64,000 nt of DNA from Macrocybe gigantea (GCA_011319805.1 SJRY01000288.1:1-64000), one strand, 5' to 3'; positions 34,936-46,004 are shown, counted from the first letter of the stretch. Made by a program: numbers and translations. Notes: generated by a model from the sequence alone, not told the origin.

Positions 34936-36529
34936 ATGGCGCCTGTCTATGTCTTGGACCACTTCTACCTTCTCATCACCTTCCTTGTCACCTTTGCATA
35001 TCAGCTTCTAGGCTTTACCATCGCGTGGACCCTTCAGTTTGACAAAATTACCGACTTTACTGGAGGTTCGCGTCCTTGTTCTCATCTCCGCCCACCCCCA
35101 GCAACTGACACTAGCCTTCGACTCGTTATAGGGTCAAACTTTTTTATACTGGGAAAGTCACTTAAGTGTCTATGCATCCATAGTTAATTCTGAAGAGCAT
35201 TGCAGCCCTTCTAACGCTGCTATTGGGACAAAATTTCAATGCACGTAATCTAGGTGAGGTTTCATAAACATTAGACCCGAATTTGGAACCTCATGCTGTG
35301 GCAAGTCGCTTCGATATTTGTTATGATCTGGGCTGTTAGGATCGCAGGTTTGCTCTCAGTTGCTCTTTCACAAAATACGTTTCAACATGGTGCTAGGCTT
35401 TCTGCTCTTTCGCGTCCTGAAAAGAGGAAAGGACAGTAGGTTTGACGAAATACGCACAAGTTTTGTCAAATTCTTGAGTGGGCCATCTCTGATATCGGTT
35501 ATCTTCCTATATTCAGTACCTCCTCTTCAGGCTTCTGGATAGGTGCGACTCTCAGACGTGTAGCTACGTCCTTGAACTAAAGTCACATCCGCTGCGCGGG
35601 GTTAGGGCAAATCGTTTGGGTAAGTTTGAATGCACTACGTGGCTAGTGGCTGACGGAAAAGTCATTAGGTCTGGATTGTTTCTCTACCTGTTACAATCTT
35701 GAATTCTCCAGAGGTGTCCGACGTTGATAATGGTGGATCCACCCCCGCTTGGGGAACATCCAGAGACATCGCAGGAACAATCATATGGTCATTTGGTTTT
35801 ATGTTTGAAGCAGTCGCTGATGTTCAAAAGGTATGTGAAGCGACATTACTGCAGTACGCACCAGTTGACAGAGGCATAGTATCGTTACAAAGCCTCAGGG
35901 TCGGCTTCCAGGGATTGGCCAATAACTGTGAGCAGGTTGGGCTTCTGGTGGTGACAGTCCCTAATAGTCATGTAACAGACGGGCCTTTGGGGATGGTCCC
36001 GTCATCCACCTTATTTTGGGGAGTAAGTCCGTTCATATATGTATTGTCTGTAATTTGCATGCTCACGTTCGTTAGGATGTTATGTTGGTGGGGCATATGG
36101 ATATTGTGCCTTTCGCCGACTACAAATGGCGATTTGAACTTCTCCACCAGGGCAGCACAGAAGGGTGCAGTGGTGTCACCCATTTTCACCTTCTTGTCAG
36201 TGGTACTATCCTCCTTGCCGTTTATATTTCCGACGCTTTATTTTAGGCTGCTCATGTTCGTCTCGGGCATACCATCTGCCGAAAAACCCCAGGCAAAACG
36301 GTTCTTTTTAATGTCACATGGCCCTGATTCCATCGAGGAAACCTCTCTAGCTTGGCAGCGGTACGAAACGTATTTGAAGAGGACCTCAATTCTCATACCC
36401 ATCCCACCTTTCATCTACGAACGCGTACCGGCGATAGTGAAACGCACTGTTTTGCTGGATTTTCGGATGTACCAATTCGATGAAAACAAGGATGGTTCGG
36501 TCGCAATTGCCGAAGCACAAAGAGCATAG
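34936..36529 (+). CDS. DUF1295 membrane enzyme (steroid 5-alpha-reductase-like)
   Basis: Exons: 34936-35065, 35132-35152, 35206-35253, 35306-35347, 35397-35477, 35531-35542, 35606-35619, 35669-35830, 35880-35927, 35979-36022, 36076-36195, 36247-36529, all in phase (334 residues). Family landmarks are FDKITDFTGG, GFLLFRVLKRGKD, WVWIVSLPVTILNSPEV, GTSRDIAGTIIWSFGF, ADVQKYRYKASG, the signature [31 protein letters not shown] and a TSILIPIPP block near the end. Members are multi-pass ER-type proteins thought to reduce double bonds; the substrate is unknown. Two exons are tiny (12 and 14 nt). Intron 35153-35205 has neither GT nor GC at its start but GA (G|GAAAGT), the only border that keeps FFIL in phase with LLTLLLGQ. 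Confidence 0.9.
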
Positions 36530-37615
36530 CTTTACTCATAGCAGCACAGTATGTCAACATAAAGAGACTATACCAGCTTTTTTGCCATGTTCGTGCGTCA
36601 GTAGGAGCCTAAAGCAAGTGAAGCAATCGACTACCTACGGGCCCTCAGGAGGTTCAATCTAAAGGACAGCGCTTATATTTACTTTTTTAAGCCACTCCAT
36701 CACAGAGTCACATCTGAAGCGTTTGAGGTGTTTTCAAGCCCTTTTATGAGCGATCCTAGCTGGTTTCAACGAGTGACATAGCGAATGAGGATGCTTCAGG
36801 CTTTCTGCGTCTTCTCGATGGAAAACGGCATTTGTTGCCGATCCTTTGCTTCGGAAAGAGAAGAGAAAACGTTGCTCAAATCTTCAAGCAAAGAAGCGCT
36901 TGGACACTACCAGAACGACTGAACTTCTCCACGCAAGGTCCCATCGAAGTTCCAAGAGGAAGACAATGGAAAAAAGGTTCTTGTTTTATTCCACTTGGCA
37001 AGGCATGCAGGCCGGGAGCCATGCTACGTTCTCAAAATCAAGCTTGTTAATAGTATGAAGGGTGCACCTACAGACAAAAATAGGAGGTACAGTAATCCCT
37101 TGAGATGGAACTAAAATGCAGAGCAACACAACGAGAGAGCTAAAAACAGCGAAACAGCATCAGTACGGCAGTCTAGTGTTCCTGGGCCCAGTTGCAAATC
37201 ATGAGGACATGACTCCTTTATTATAGGCTTTCAGGCTGGTATTGGACTGGTTCTCCGGCCTGCAGCTTCGCCACAGATGATCAGTGAAGACGCGTGAGGG
37301 AAGATCAGGTCCTTGTCGATGATCCCAAAGTGCAAAAACAGCTTGCAACAGGAAGATTAGCAATCAAAGAGGTGTTCGACTTTTGTCTGACAGCTTTGAG
37401 ACTTCGAAAAAGGGTTTCTGAATCAACCGTCAGTTTCCTGTTTAAAGTGATGCATCAGTCAAGGAGTTGGACTGCAGTCCCGCAATATAAAGCGGTGCAC
37501 GTGCATTCAGCTACGATGGAGACCCCACGCGTTGCCTCATAAACCAATGTCTCTATATACGGAGACTTAGCAACCTTCCATACCTACAAGAACTGCGAAT
37601 TCTGGAGTGCTCAGC
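36530..37615. other. Intergenic stretch, nothing recognised
   Basis: About 1.1 kb with no recognised gene, repeat or RNA. Short frames (for example 36832-37050 plus) lack motifs. It should hold the DUF1295 3' end and the promoter of the following ADF-H/PH gene. Confidence 0.3.
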
Positions 37616-39658
37616 ATGCCTGCCCTATACTCTGACGCAGAGGCCATCAGCAAGGCTTATGACTCGGTAGTGAAATACGAACGCAACTGGTGAGCTTCAC
37701 CACCTTCTTATCTTCTGTTCAGCAGGTTGTCTGACGCACAAGCAGGCTGCTTCTGGAAACGACTGCTGTGAGTACCAAGTAACCACGACATAAATTGCGA
37801 AGGCATGCGTTCGTGATGCTTATCAATAATTAGACGGAAGAACCGCGATTAATTGGCTCCGGCTACGGCGGCCTCCAAGAGCTGAAGGGCACAATCGAAA
37901 GCTCGAGTCATTCTCTAGACCAAGCCTTTGTCGCATTCTACAAAGAAGAAGGAGAAGAGCCGGGATTCCTGCTGATCAACTATGCACCCTCAACGATTTC
38001 TGCAGTATTGAAAGGTATAGGACTGCTCATCATGCCCGGGAGCAGGTGGCAGCTTGTACTTAATTGTTTACTTTTTTAGCGCGTGCACTGGTCTATTCGC
38101 GTCGTTTGGGTATTGTGTTCAAGGCAGGTGCAATCGTCATTGTTCCGAGGGGAGCGCACTCCCATTGTTCTCACAGAAACATCAGACCACGTTGACCATT
38201 GATGCCTTGTCTCAACTTACGCCCGACGCTGTGCGTCAAGCTCTCTACGGCACCCGAAACCAACCGTTGACAGCGAGCCTGGCATCGATGGACCTCGCGG
38301 ACAAGTACAACAAGCCTCTACCACATCGATACCCCATCCAACCCATGAGGCGAACCGTCTCTGAAAATACCCCTGCCGCTATCGCACCTATACCTATAGT
38401 TAAATCGTCGAGCATGTTCACTAATATCATCCGACGAAAACAGAAAACAGACGTCTTTTCTGTCGATCAAGCTGAGGACGATCCACCTCCACCGACGCCC
38501 CCCAAGGACAAGGGAGTGTTCGGCATTCAACCATCGCCGCAGGAACCTATGGCAATTGAGGAGACAAGCCTGGAACCGGTTTCGCCGCTCAAATGGCAGC
38601 CAAAATTGCAGAGGGAGATAAAGAGTGACTGGTCAGACACAGCGGCGATCTCGCACTCCTCGTTACATACATCAGAAGGCGGTGTAATCGTAGCCCCAGC
38701 GCGAACAACGAGCCTATCGGACCAGAAACCGAAAGTCCAGTCGCTATCATCACGAGGAAGATGGGCGATTGAATCCTTGAATCCTGCCGAGAGGGCTCGA
38801 CAGAGGGAAGCGGCGCAGAGGCAACGGGAAAAGGAGGAGGAGGAAATACTACGCGAAGATGCCATACGGCAAGCAGAGCTGAAGCGCATGAAGGAGGAAG
38901 CGCTGCGCCAGGAGATGGAATATATGGAAAAACGGCGGATTTCTATCGAAGAGGAAGCCCGCCAAGTGGCCGCTGAACGCAGACTCAAGGAACAGTTGGA
39001 GAAGGAACAAGATGAGCGAAAGCGCAGGGAGCTTGAGGAACACAAGACGCAGGAAAGAGAAAGGAGACGGGAGGAGCACCGGAAACTGGAAGCGTGGCGC
39101 AGGGAACAAACCAGATTGGCCGAGGAGGACTCCCGACGACGCGAACTGCGCAAGAAAGAACAGGAAGAGGAAAGGCAGGTCAAGATTGAGATGGCGGAAG
39201 CAAGACTGGAGCGAACACGCAGGGCTGCTTCGGCGTTGACTGGCTGGGTCACAATTCAGACGGACGGCTCGCCGTTTTGGAAGAGGCGATTTTATAGATT
39301 TATTGGAGATACTATGTTTCTGTACAAAAGCCCCAAGGTAGGATGATCATTCCCTGGACTGGCTGCGGCATTCTGAACGATTGTTGTCAGGACATCTCGG
39401 TCTTGATAGACAAAGTGGAACTCCGGGGACGCCTTCGAGGATTGAAGGAATGGTCGGACGGTTATGAAGAGCTGGAGTCAATTCCGTATTCGTTTGCTGT
39501 GGAATTCAAAGATGGACGAGGATCATGGGGTATGTTTTCGGACTCTGAGGAAGAAAAGGTGAGCTATGTTCCGTCTGCTGGTTATTTGGCGTCTCACTGG
39601 TTGGAAAAAAAAAAAGTATGAACTTTTAGGATTACTTCACCTTGGAGCAGGATTGTAG
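37616..39658 (+). CDS. ADF-H domain / coiled-coil / PH domain protein (actin-binding adaptor)
   Basis: Exons: 37616-37689, 37746-37767, 37834-38014, 38080-38123, 38177-39337, 39391-39558, 39617-39658 (563 residues). The N-terminal 130 residues read as an ADF/cofilin-homology domain (MPALYSDAEAISKAYDSVV, GSGYGGLQELKG, FVAFYKEEGEEPGFLLINY, ARALVYSRRLGIVFKKHQ). A Ser/Pro linker follows, then about 150 residues of Glu/Arg-rich coiled coil (38777-39220), then a PH domain (LTGWVTIQTDGSPFWKRRFY to SFAVEFKDGRGSWGMFSD). The mix suggests a link between actin and phosphoinositide membranes; that is inference from domains. Intron 38124-38176 has a GC donor (AAG|GCAGGT), needed to keep FKKHQTTLT in frame. 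The gene ends 148 bp before CAF40. Confidence 0.88.
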
Positions 39659-39806
39659 TATATTTGTACATATTTATTTTAGCTGACTGATTACGCCGAG
39701 TGACTGCCTTTGCGAAACTTGACCTCGTTCGTCCATCGTTCCTCGAGCTCCGGCCTGCGCTTCACGCGGTTATGGCGGGGCCAATCTCCCCAAACCCGTA
39801 ACTTAC

Positions 39807-41067
39807 ATGCAACACAACGCCCAATACAACCCCTACACGAGGAGCATATCCACCGTGTATTCGGATGCCTCCTCGTTGTCTTCTGCCCCTCTGGCCCATC
39901 CGGTACCGCATCAAGCTGTCGGTCAGTTCATGGCCGCAAACAGCATGGGCATCGGCCTGGGAGCACAAGAAGACGCAAAAATATATGGCCTCGTGGTCGA
40001 CCTCTTGGACCCAGCGACGAGAGAAGGAGCTCTTCTCGAACTGAGCAAGAAGCGAGAACAGTATGATGATTTGGCTCTAGTCCTCTGGCACTCGTTCGGT
40101 GCGTCTATATCGAAGCGAAGAGCATATGTCCAGTCTGACCAGCCTCCCAGGCATCATGCCCGCCTTGCTGCAGGAGATCGTAGCAGTCTATCCGTTGCTT
40201 TCACCCCCCAATCTCACCGCTCACGTTTCGAATCGTGTATGCAATGCTTTGGCGTTACTACAATGCGTTGCATCGCATCAGGAAACCAGACAACTCTTCC
40301 TCAACGGTGGGCCATACCGCCGATATTTCTTCGTGTGAATGGGCTAATTACTCCACCTCAGCTCACATTCCTCTGTTCTTGTATCCGTTCTTGAACACAA
40401 CATCAAAGACACGGCCATTTGAATACCTTAGACTGACTTCGCTGGGAGTTATCGGCGCACTTGTAAAGGTAATAGGTTTTCAGTTTTGCCAGTCCCCTTG
40501 ATACTGACACCCATATGTTTGCTTTGCCGACAGCAAAACGACAACAACACTGTAATTCATTTCCTGCTTTCAACAGAGATCATTCCGCTTTGCCTTCGCA
40601 TCATGGAGACGGGCTCCGAGCTATCAAAAACTGTTGCCATCTTCATCGTACAAAAAATCCTTCTTGACGAGACCGGTCTCACGTATATCTGCCATACTTA
40701 TGAGAGGTTCTATGCCGTGGGCACGGTCTTGAGCAATATGGTCAATCAACTAGTAGAAACTCAGGCAGTCCGGTTGCTCAAACATGTCGTGCGCTGCTAT
40801 CTGCGGCTGAGCGACAATCTTAGGTGAGTTTCTTTTTGTATTCAATGCCTCAGTCCAACTTTTTTCAAACGGTCATGGTCTAGAGCTCGAGAGGCCTTGC
40901 GTGCTTGCCTGCCTGAACCCTTGAGAGATCAGACTTTCAGTGCGCTACTGAAGGTGCGTTGGGATTCGTACCTTTCCGACTGTTGCTCAAAGCGTCCACG
41001 CTCACAGGGCGACATGGTGACAAAACGATGTCTTGCGACGCTGCTCAACAACTTGAACGAAGTGTAA
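39807..41067 (+). CDS. CAF40: CCR4-NOT complex subunit CAF40 (CNOT9/Rcd1)
   Basis: Armadillo-repeat subunit of the CCR4-NOT deadenylase, a docking site for RNA-binding regulators. Exons: 39807-40098, 40151-40306, 40362-40468, 40534-40823, 40884-40953, 41008-41067 (324 residues). The conserved core begins [20 protein letters not shown], and carries [81 protein letters not shown], and [16 protein letters not shown] near the end. The N-terminal 45 residues are Ser/Gln-type low complexity, as in other fungal copies. Every splice phase agrees, so this is among the safest models here. Confidence 0.96.
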
Positions 41068-41293
41068 CATTGCTTTATTTTGCTCGGTCGGACATATACC
41101 TACTTTTCGATAGTTTTGATATCTCGTGCAGCATTTTATTGGAAGTCGTATACTAAGTACCTGCAGTAAAGATTGTATTAACACGCCATTTGTGCTTTTC
41201 TTTTCTTTTCTTTTTTTCCAATGTTCTGGGCGTGCGAAAGTGCAAATTAACGATCTGCTGACTCTTCGGCGCTTTATCTCTTTGTTGCCTTCC

Positions 41294-42367
41294 ATGAACT
41301 CAACTGCGTGCTATCTGCTCAAAAACCCGGAACGGTACTGTCTACAGTACACGAATGTTCCGTTCTATTATTCCCCGAAACCTTCTGTCCTAGAAGGTAT
41401 ACCCGACACGCACCTTGCTCTCGCCATGCCTGTTCTTGCATACTGGTCATATTCGCTGTTTTTCCACATCCTCGATATCTCAGGCTGGAAGTGGCTGGAA
41501 AAGTACAGAATACACGACTCTGCCGAAGTCGAGGCCCGCAATCTCGTTTCGCGCACCCACGTCGTTTTCGCCGTCATATTCCAGCAAGTCATTCAAACCG
41601 TCCTAGGGCTGTTAGCTTTATCGGATGAGCGCGCACCCGCAGTTAGCCACGTCGCCAGTGTGCATGCCATCACATTGCACCTCCATCGCGTGTTGAGTCT
41701 AGTGGTCGACGAACGATGGCTCTGGGCCATTATCCCTGACATTGCCTACTTTACCTATTGGTGGGGTATTCCTGCCATCCAACTGCTGACGTCTATGTGA
41801 GTGTTTCAAGCGTTCTCGTCTTCATACGTTTCTCATCTAGTGCAGGTTCGTCATCGACACATGGCAATACTTCCTACATCGGCTTTTCCATGTCAACACA
41901 TTCCTCTACAAGCAGTTCCACTCGTGGCACCACCGTCTTTACGTCCCCTACGCATTCGGTGCTCTCTACAATCATCCCATAGAAGGCTTTATTCTCGATT
42001 CGTTTGGCGCGTTTGTTGCCGAGGTCACTACGCGTCTCACGACTCGCCAAGCCATGGTTCTTTTCGTCGTCTCCACCTTCAAAACCGTCGATGACCACTG
42101 CGGATACAATTTACCTCTCGATCCCCTGCAACTGTTGACCTCGAACAACGCTGACTATCATGACATACATCATCAGGTAACGCTCCACTCTATATGCAGG
42201 GATGCACGTAACACTTAATGATCCTTTTGCAGGTCGCCGGGATCAAATCCAACTTTGCACAACCATTCTTCATTCATTGGGATACTATCATGGGTACTCG
42301 CTTGACGAGGCAAGACCTCGAACGACGAAGAAAACAGTTTGAAGAGAAAGTGATGAAGAAGGAATAG
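41294..42367 (+). CDS. SUR2: Sphinganine C4-hydroxylase
   Basis: Di-iron ER enzyme that makes phytosphingosine from dihydrosphingosine. Exons: 41294-41796, 41846-42176, 42233-42367 (322 residues; yeast 349). The three histidine clusters of the fatty-acid hydroxylase superfamily are present in order: HRLFH, HSWHH, and YHDIHHQ near the end. Flanking text such as FVIDTWQYFLHRLFHVN and YVPYAFGALYNHPIEGF is diagnostic of the Sur2 branch rather than ERG3 or ERG25. Four or so membrane segments precede the first box. The tail is basic (RRRKQFEEKVMKKE) and may serve ER retention. The start at 41294 matches the family N-terminus. Confidence 0.95.
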
Positions 42368-42539
42368 ATTGTTTACCGAGTCTCTTATCCTTGACTTTTA
42401 TAGCATGCGTTATCCCTGCTCATTCATCTTGTATATTTCGCTAGGTAATTAGTTCATGTACTCGTTGAACGATAGTTTAACGTTGTGTATACCAAATTCG
42501 AAGATAATACAACCACGACGTGCGGCAAGGAACAGGATG

Positions 42540-43855
42540 CTACCAGTTGGCCAAGGCCGACTTGGTGAGCGGAACACTCTCCAGTTCGTGTTCGTATTCC
42601 ACTTCGATCCTTGGACCTCCTGGAACACATCGTCAGATTAGGGACTTGAACAAGAAGCAAAAAACTGACTTCTTGAGTTTTTGTCTGGACGTTTTCGGTG
42701 TTTTGAAGCGGATTCCGATCTCGATCTTCGCTTTCCGAGTGATGTTTTGGGGTGGGTATTTTCATCCTCGGATCTGCTGCTTCGCTCTTCCTCAGAACCA
42801 TCTTCTTCACTGCTCCCGCCTTCGTCCTTTTGACAGGTGAGTTGGATTAAGACGTTTGGAAGAGCAGTAACGGTCCTCACCATGACGTTCTCAAGATCAC
42901 TCAGGCCATCATCTTCTTCGTCACTGATATCGCTAACAAACTCTCTCTCGTCATCCTCCATCTCTGCCTCGAGCCCGCTTTCCTCTTCTTCATCAGTCTC
43001 GTCGTCAACTAGATTCAACTCTTCAAGCTCTTTCTCTCTTTCGGCACTGGTTCCTTTTCTCTCTCCATCAAGTATAGCTTGCCATACAGATTCATTGACG
43101 TTCAAAGGTGCATCGCCGTATGCTTTCGATTTGAGTCGTTCGATAAGCTCCTTCTCGATGGACCGCTCAATATGAGCCGCGGAAAGAGCCTTTCTCTCCC
43201 TAACAGCCTCGCGCCTATCGACCTTCTTTTTCACTCCTATGAGTTTCGGTCTAGCAAAGTTCGCGTTGAGGCGTCTTTCGGCAAGATGGACTGAGATGCA
43301 TACTGTTGGCGAAGCTTAAGCCTCCGCATCTTGATGAGATACTGCGTGATTTTGGTGACACGCTGCTTGCATTTGTGGATGAGAAAGTTGGGCCAATGCA
43401 ATAGTTCTTTGTCGATCTGCATCGGTTCGGCTAGATGAATCATTGGCTATTGGGGAGGTGGAAGGAATAGACGAGCCTGTTCTAGAGCCTTGGAGTAACT
43501 ATTCGAGAGTTTGATGCGCTCCCACATCTGTGAGGGCGTATGCGCCCTCTCGATCGTCTTGACATAGAGATACAGAATGCCTTTGATATATAGGAGGATG
43601 AGGAACGTCAAGGCGAGAGGTGAGATCGGGCACCTTCTTTCTCCCTGACTGTCGCATAGCGAGAGTTTGCTAAAGGGCATGACTGACGCGTGCAGAAACC
43701 TGTGACATTGTATTCATTCCGACAGAAATTCTGTGTCGATGTCCTAGTTGATATAGAGTAAGTGCCAACGCTTGACATACGAGTACGACGCACTTGACTT
43801 TATAGGAGCAGAACTGCTGATTGATGACTGACCATATCAAGTCGTCGCTCTGCAT
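42540..43855 (-). CDS. MAK16: MAK16, nucleolar 60S ribosome biogenesis factor
   Basis: Nucleolar protein needed for processing the large-subunit pre-rRNA. Exons: 43855-43794, 43743-43634, 43580-43477, 43416-43304, 43250-42881, 42826-42670, 42619-42540 (331 residues; yeast 306). The N-terminus [19 protein letters not shown] and the Cys cluster [20 protein letters not shown] are hallmarks, followed by [48 protein letters not shown], a long acidic region (42890-43030) and a C-terminal [13 protein letters not shown]. Intron 43476-43417 has no GT donor in any usable phase; a GC donor (CAG|GCTCGT) is needed to join LEQ to IDKEL. Divergent from the next gene over 117 bp. Confidence 0.95.
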
Positions 43856-43972
43856 ATCGCGGCGCTGTGGTCGTCGAGTTTGGTGTTGAGCAAAATTTAG
43901 GAACTAAGCAATCACGTGCCAATTTACCACGGAACTTCTGAGCACTGAGTCCGCTCCTGCAGCTCTTCCTTT
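43856..43972. promoter_or_regulatory. Very short divergent promoter, MAK16 / FMP32-like gene
   Basis: 117 bp between two outward-facing start codons, so a shared core promoter is unavoidable. No TATA element was seen. Confidence 0.45.
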
Positions 43973-44767
43973 ATGTCCTTCATTACCTCCCGATGTTTGC
44001 CAATGAGCAGCTCATGCAAGCCTGCAGTGCAGCTATGTCGCTCTTTTTCCACATCGCAAGCGAGGCTCGACTTCCACTTTGATACCCACCATTTTGTTCA
44101 GCGTCTGGAACGCGAGGGCCTGAACAGAGCTCAAGCCGAAGGAATCATGTCTGCTATGGCCGAAGTAATCGACGAGAGCATACGGAACATGACAAGCAAC
44201 ATGGTGACTAAGGCGGATCAAGAAAAAGTATGTCTCTGAAAGATTATTCCTGCATGTTTGCGATGTACCCGACCAGATGCACTATACCCAACAAGTGGAC
44301 TTTGCACAAATGAAGTCTGAACTCCAGCTCATGGAAAAGAACGATCTAGCCATGATCAAAGCGGAGAACGACAGGCTTGTCGCGGATATCGAGAAATTGA
44401 AGCAGCGGCTACGAGAAGAAACCACTCGAACTCAGGCCGGAGTTAGACTTGATTTGAACCTTGAAAAGGGGCGAATGAGAGAGGAAAGTAGCAGTCAGGA
44501 GTTGAAGATCAAAGAATTGGACACACGTATCGAACAAGAGATTGCTAATCTCAAGGCTACAATTCAAGCATCAAAGGTATGTGGAGTATACTGCTTGTCA
44601 AAGAAAGGCGCTCATCATTCTCTATCTAGGCTACTACATTACAATACTTGGTTGGCTTCGGTGCGTTATACCATGACCACAACATTTACTGTCTCATTTC
44701 AACCTCCTCCCCATCAGTCACTGGATGTTCGGCCTTGCTTATGGCGTATATGAGATTCCGCGTGTGA
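43973..44767 (+). CDS. Mitochondrial inner-membrane coiled-coil protein (FMP32/CCDC90, DUF1640)
   Basis: Exons: 43973-44227, 44277-44576, 44630-44660, 44718-44767 (211 residues). The first 30 residues are rich in Ser, Arg and Cys with LCRSFSTSQAR, a typical matrix-targeting sequence. Then DTHHFVQRLEREGLNRAQAE, a long heptad-rich region (ELQLMEKNDLAMIKAENDRL to IANLKATIQASK), and one C-terminal membrane helix (LVGFVTGCSALLMAYMRFRV). This is the DUF1640 layout of yeast Fmp32 and animal MCUR1/CCDC90B. Relatives are tied to respiratory assembly and, in animals, calcium uptake; the role here is unknown. Its stop is 32 bp from the stop of the convergent hydrolase gene. Confidence 0.9.
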
Positions 44768-44799
44768 GTCAGGAATATAACCCTGGTAATTCTTCCTCC

Positions 44800-45897
44800 T
44801 CAGATGGCGCAAAGAGCAGTCATACTGAACTGCAAATCCGTAGTGTTGGCAATGTAATTTTCTTTGATGAACTTGGCGGCGGTCTGTGAAGTGATTAGAC
44901 GTTAGCCGCTGACCGCTATACACGTGTTGGGAACCATACTTGTAGGAGTTCCTGGCATTCTCCTCTGTCAACCGGCCCTCCCCGTCGACCATCCAATTCG
45001 ACGAGACGGTAGCCGCCTGGACTGCCTGGACCACGAACAGCAGGAATTTGGACGAAGCATGTGAAATGGAGATTTGTGTCTAGATCTACAGGGACGGCAG
45101 TTTGTCCGGTTGAAGCAGCTTCGGCGTGAATGTTTGCAAACAATGGCGTCGTCTCCAAGTGTTTGGCCCGTTCTTCTGGAGTTTTTCCTGCAGGGCATGG
45201 TCTGATTTGCAGAGGTTTTAACATAAAAACCTTTTCTTACTGTTGCATTCGTCAATGAACTTAGCGAGAGGACTTTCTAGAGCAAAGACCACATTTGCCT
45301 GCGCTCGCCATTCTTGAGTCTCGATGTGTGCAAATGTGAGAAGACCCTACATTAGCCAGAGCATGGAGCAAACCGATCGTTCCACAAGCGTTGGATATCT
45401 ATTGATCAATGCAGATATCAGTTAGGCGTCAGAATATTGGAACACCTGCCACACATACAGTCTGCTTGATCCAGAACACGGTTGGATCTAACCAGGGCTG
45501 GCCCTCCTGTTGTATATGTACATCTTCTTGCCTCCTTCTGGTCTCCAACGAGTCTGTTATTGGAAACAGTAAAAGCACGGCCTTGACCGGCTTGGCGACA
45601 ATGGCTAGCAACTACAGCAAGTTGGAGTAAGCCATTGCTATAAGCGAGGATGCAAGGAGACTGTCAACATCCGGGTCCAGGCCATAAATGTCTTCAAAGC
45701 GTGCTTGGGACGAGACGAGACCAGCTTTAGCTGACCACTGACAAAGATGCTGAATATCTCGTAAGACAGAAGAAAGACAGACGCACGGCATTGAGAACCT
45801 GATGGTACGAAATTGAATCAGCAAAAGTATGTTCATGTTTTTAAAGAAATTTTGCCTCTGGGTTATTCTCGAGAGGAATCCACCGATTCACAGACAT
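44800..45897 (-). CDS. YUH1: Ubiquitin C-terminal hydrolase, UCH-L1/L3 family
   Basis: Cysteine protease that frees ubiquitin from small adducts and processes ubiquitin/Rub1 precursors. Exons: 45897-45856, 45798-45787, 45737-45669, 45611-45459, 45398-45351, 45298-45241, 45187-44940, 44883-44800 (237 residues; yeast 236). The start reads WIPLENNPE. Catalytic residues are visible: Cys in ISNACGTIGLLHAL, His in NLHFTCF, Asp in LVELDGRRGGPVD. The linker ARFEDIYGLDPDLLA and the KPVKAVLLLFPIT strand fit the family. Exon 2 is only 12 nt. The first intron (45855-45799) begins GC (GAG|GCAAAA); an in-frame stop follows, so it must be removed. Confidence 0.93.
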
Positions 45898-46004
45898 GGT
45901 TGAGAAGGAAGAGATGATCTATGTTGTTTGCTAGCGCCGTCTGATCCAAATAGACTCCTCATCGCCACGTCTTTCCTCGCAAACTCAGTTCTTCGACGCA
46001 TATC
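45898..46004. promoter_or_regulatory. Very short divergent promoter, ubiquitin hydrolase / p24 gene
   Basis: 107 bp between two outward-facing starts, the shortest such gap in the window. Contains AGACTCCTCATCG and other pyrimidine-rich text just upstream of the p24 start; no TATA seen. Confidence 0.45.

Noticed and set aside
36475..36529. EF-hand-like DENKDGSVAIAEA at the end of the DUF1295 protein
   Set aside because: The loop lacks the full 12-residue pattern and the helices on either side, and the family normally ends with a similar acidic tail.
34936..36529. Cytochrome P450 and DUF1295 enzyme as part of a secondary-metabolite cluster
   Set aside because: The neighbours are housekeeping genes, and no backbone synthase, terpene cyclase or cluster regulator is present.
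38527..39252. 241-codon Ser/Arg-rich frame on the minus strand
   Set aside because: It is the complement of the Glu/Arg coiled coil of the ADF-H/PH gene; no motif or splice logic supports it.
45187..45241. Apparent one-base frameshift in the ubiquitin hydrolase at the exon 6/7 join
   Set aside because: On re-reading the donor is A|GTAAG at 45240, giving phase 1, and GA-AAA-ACT follows in phase. The gene is intact.
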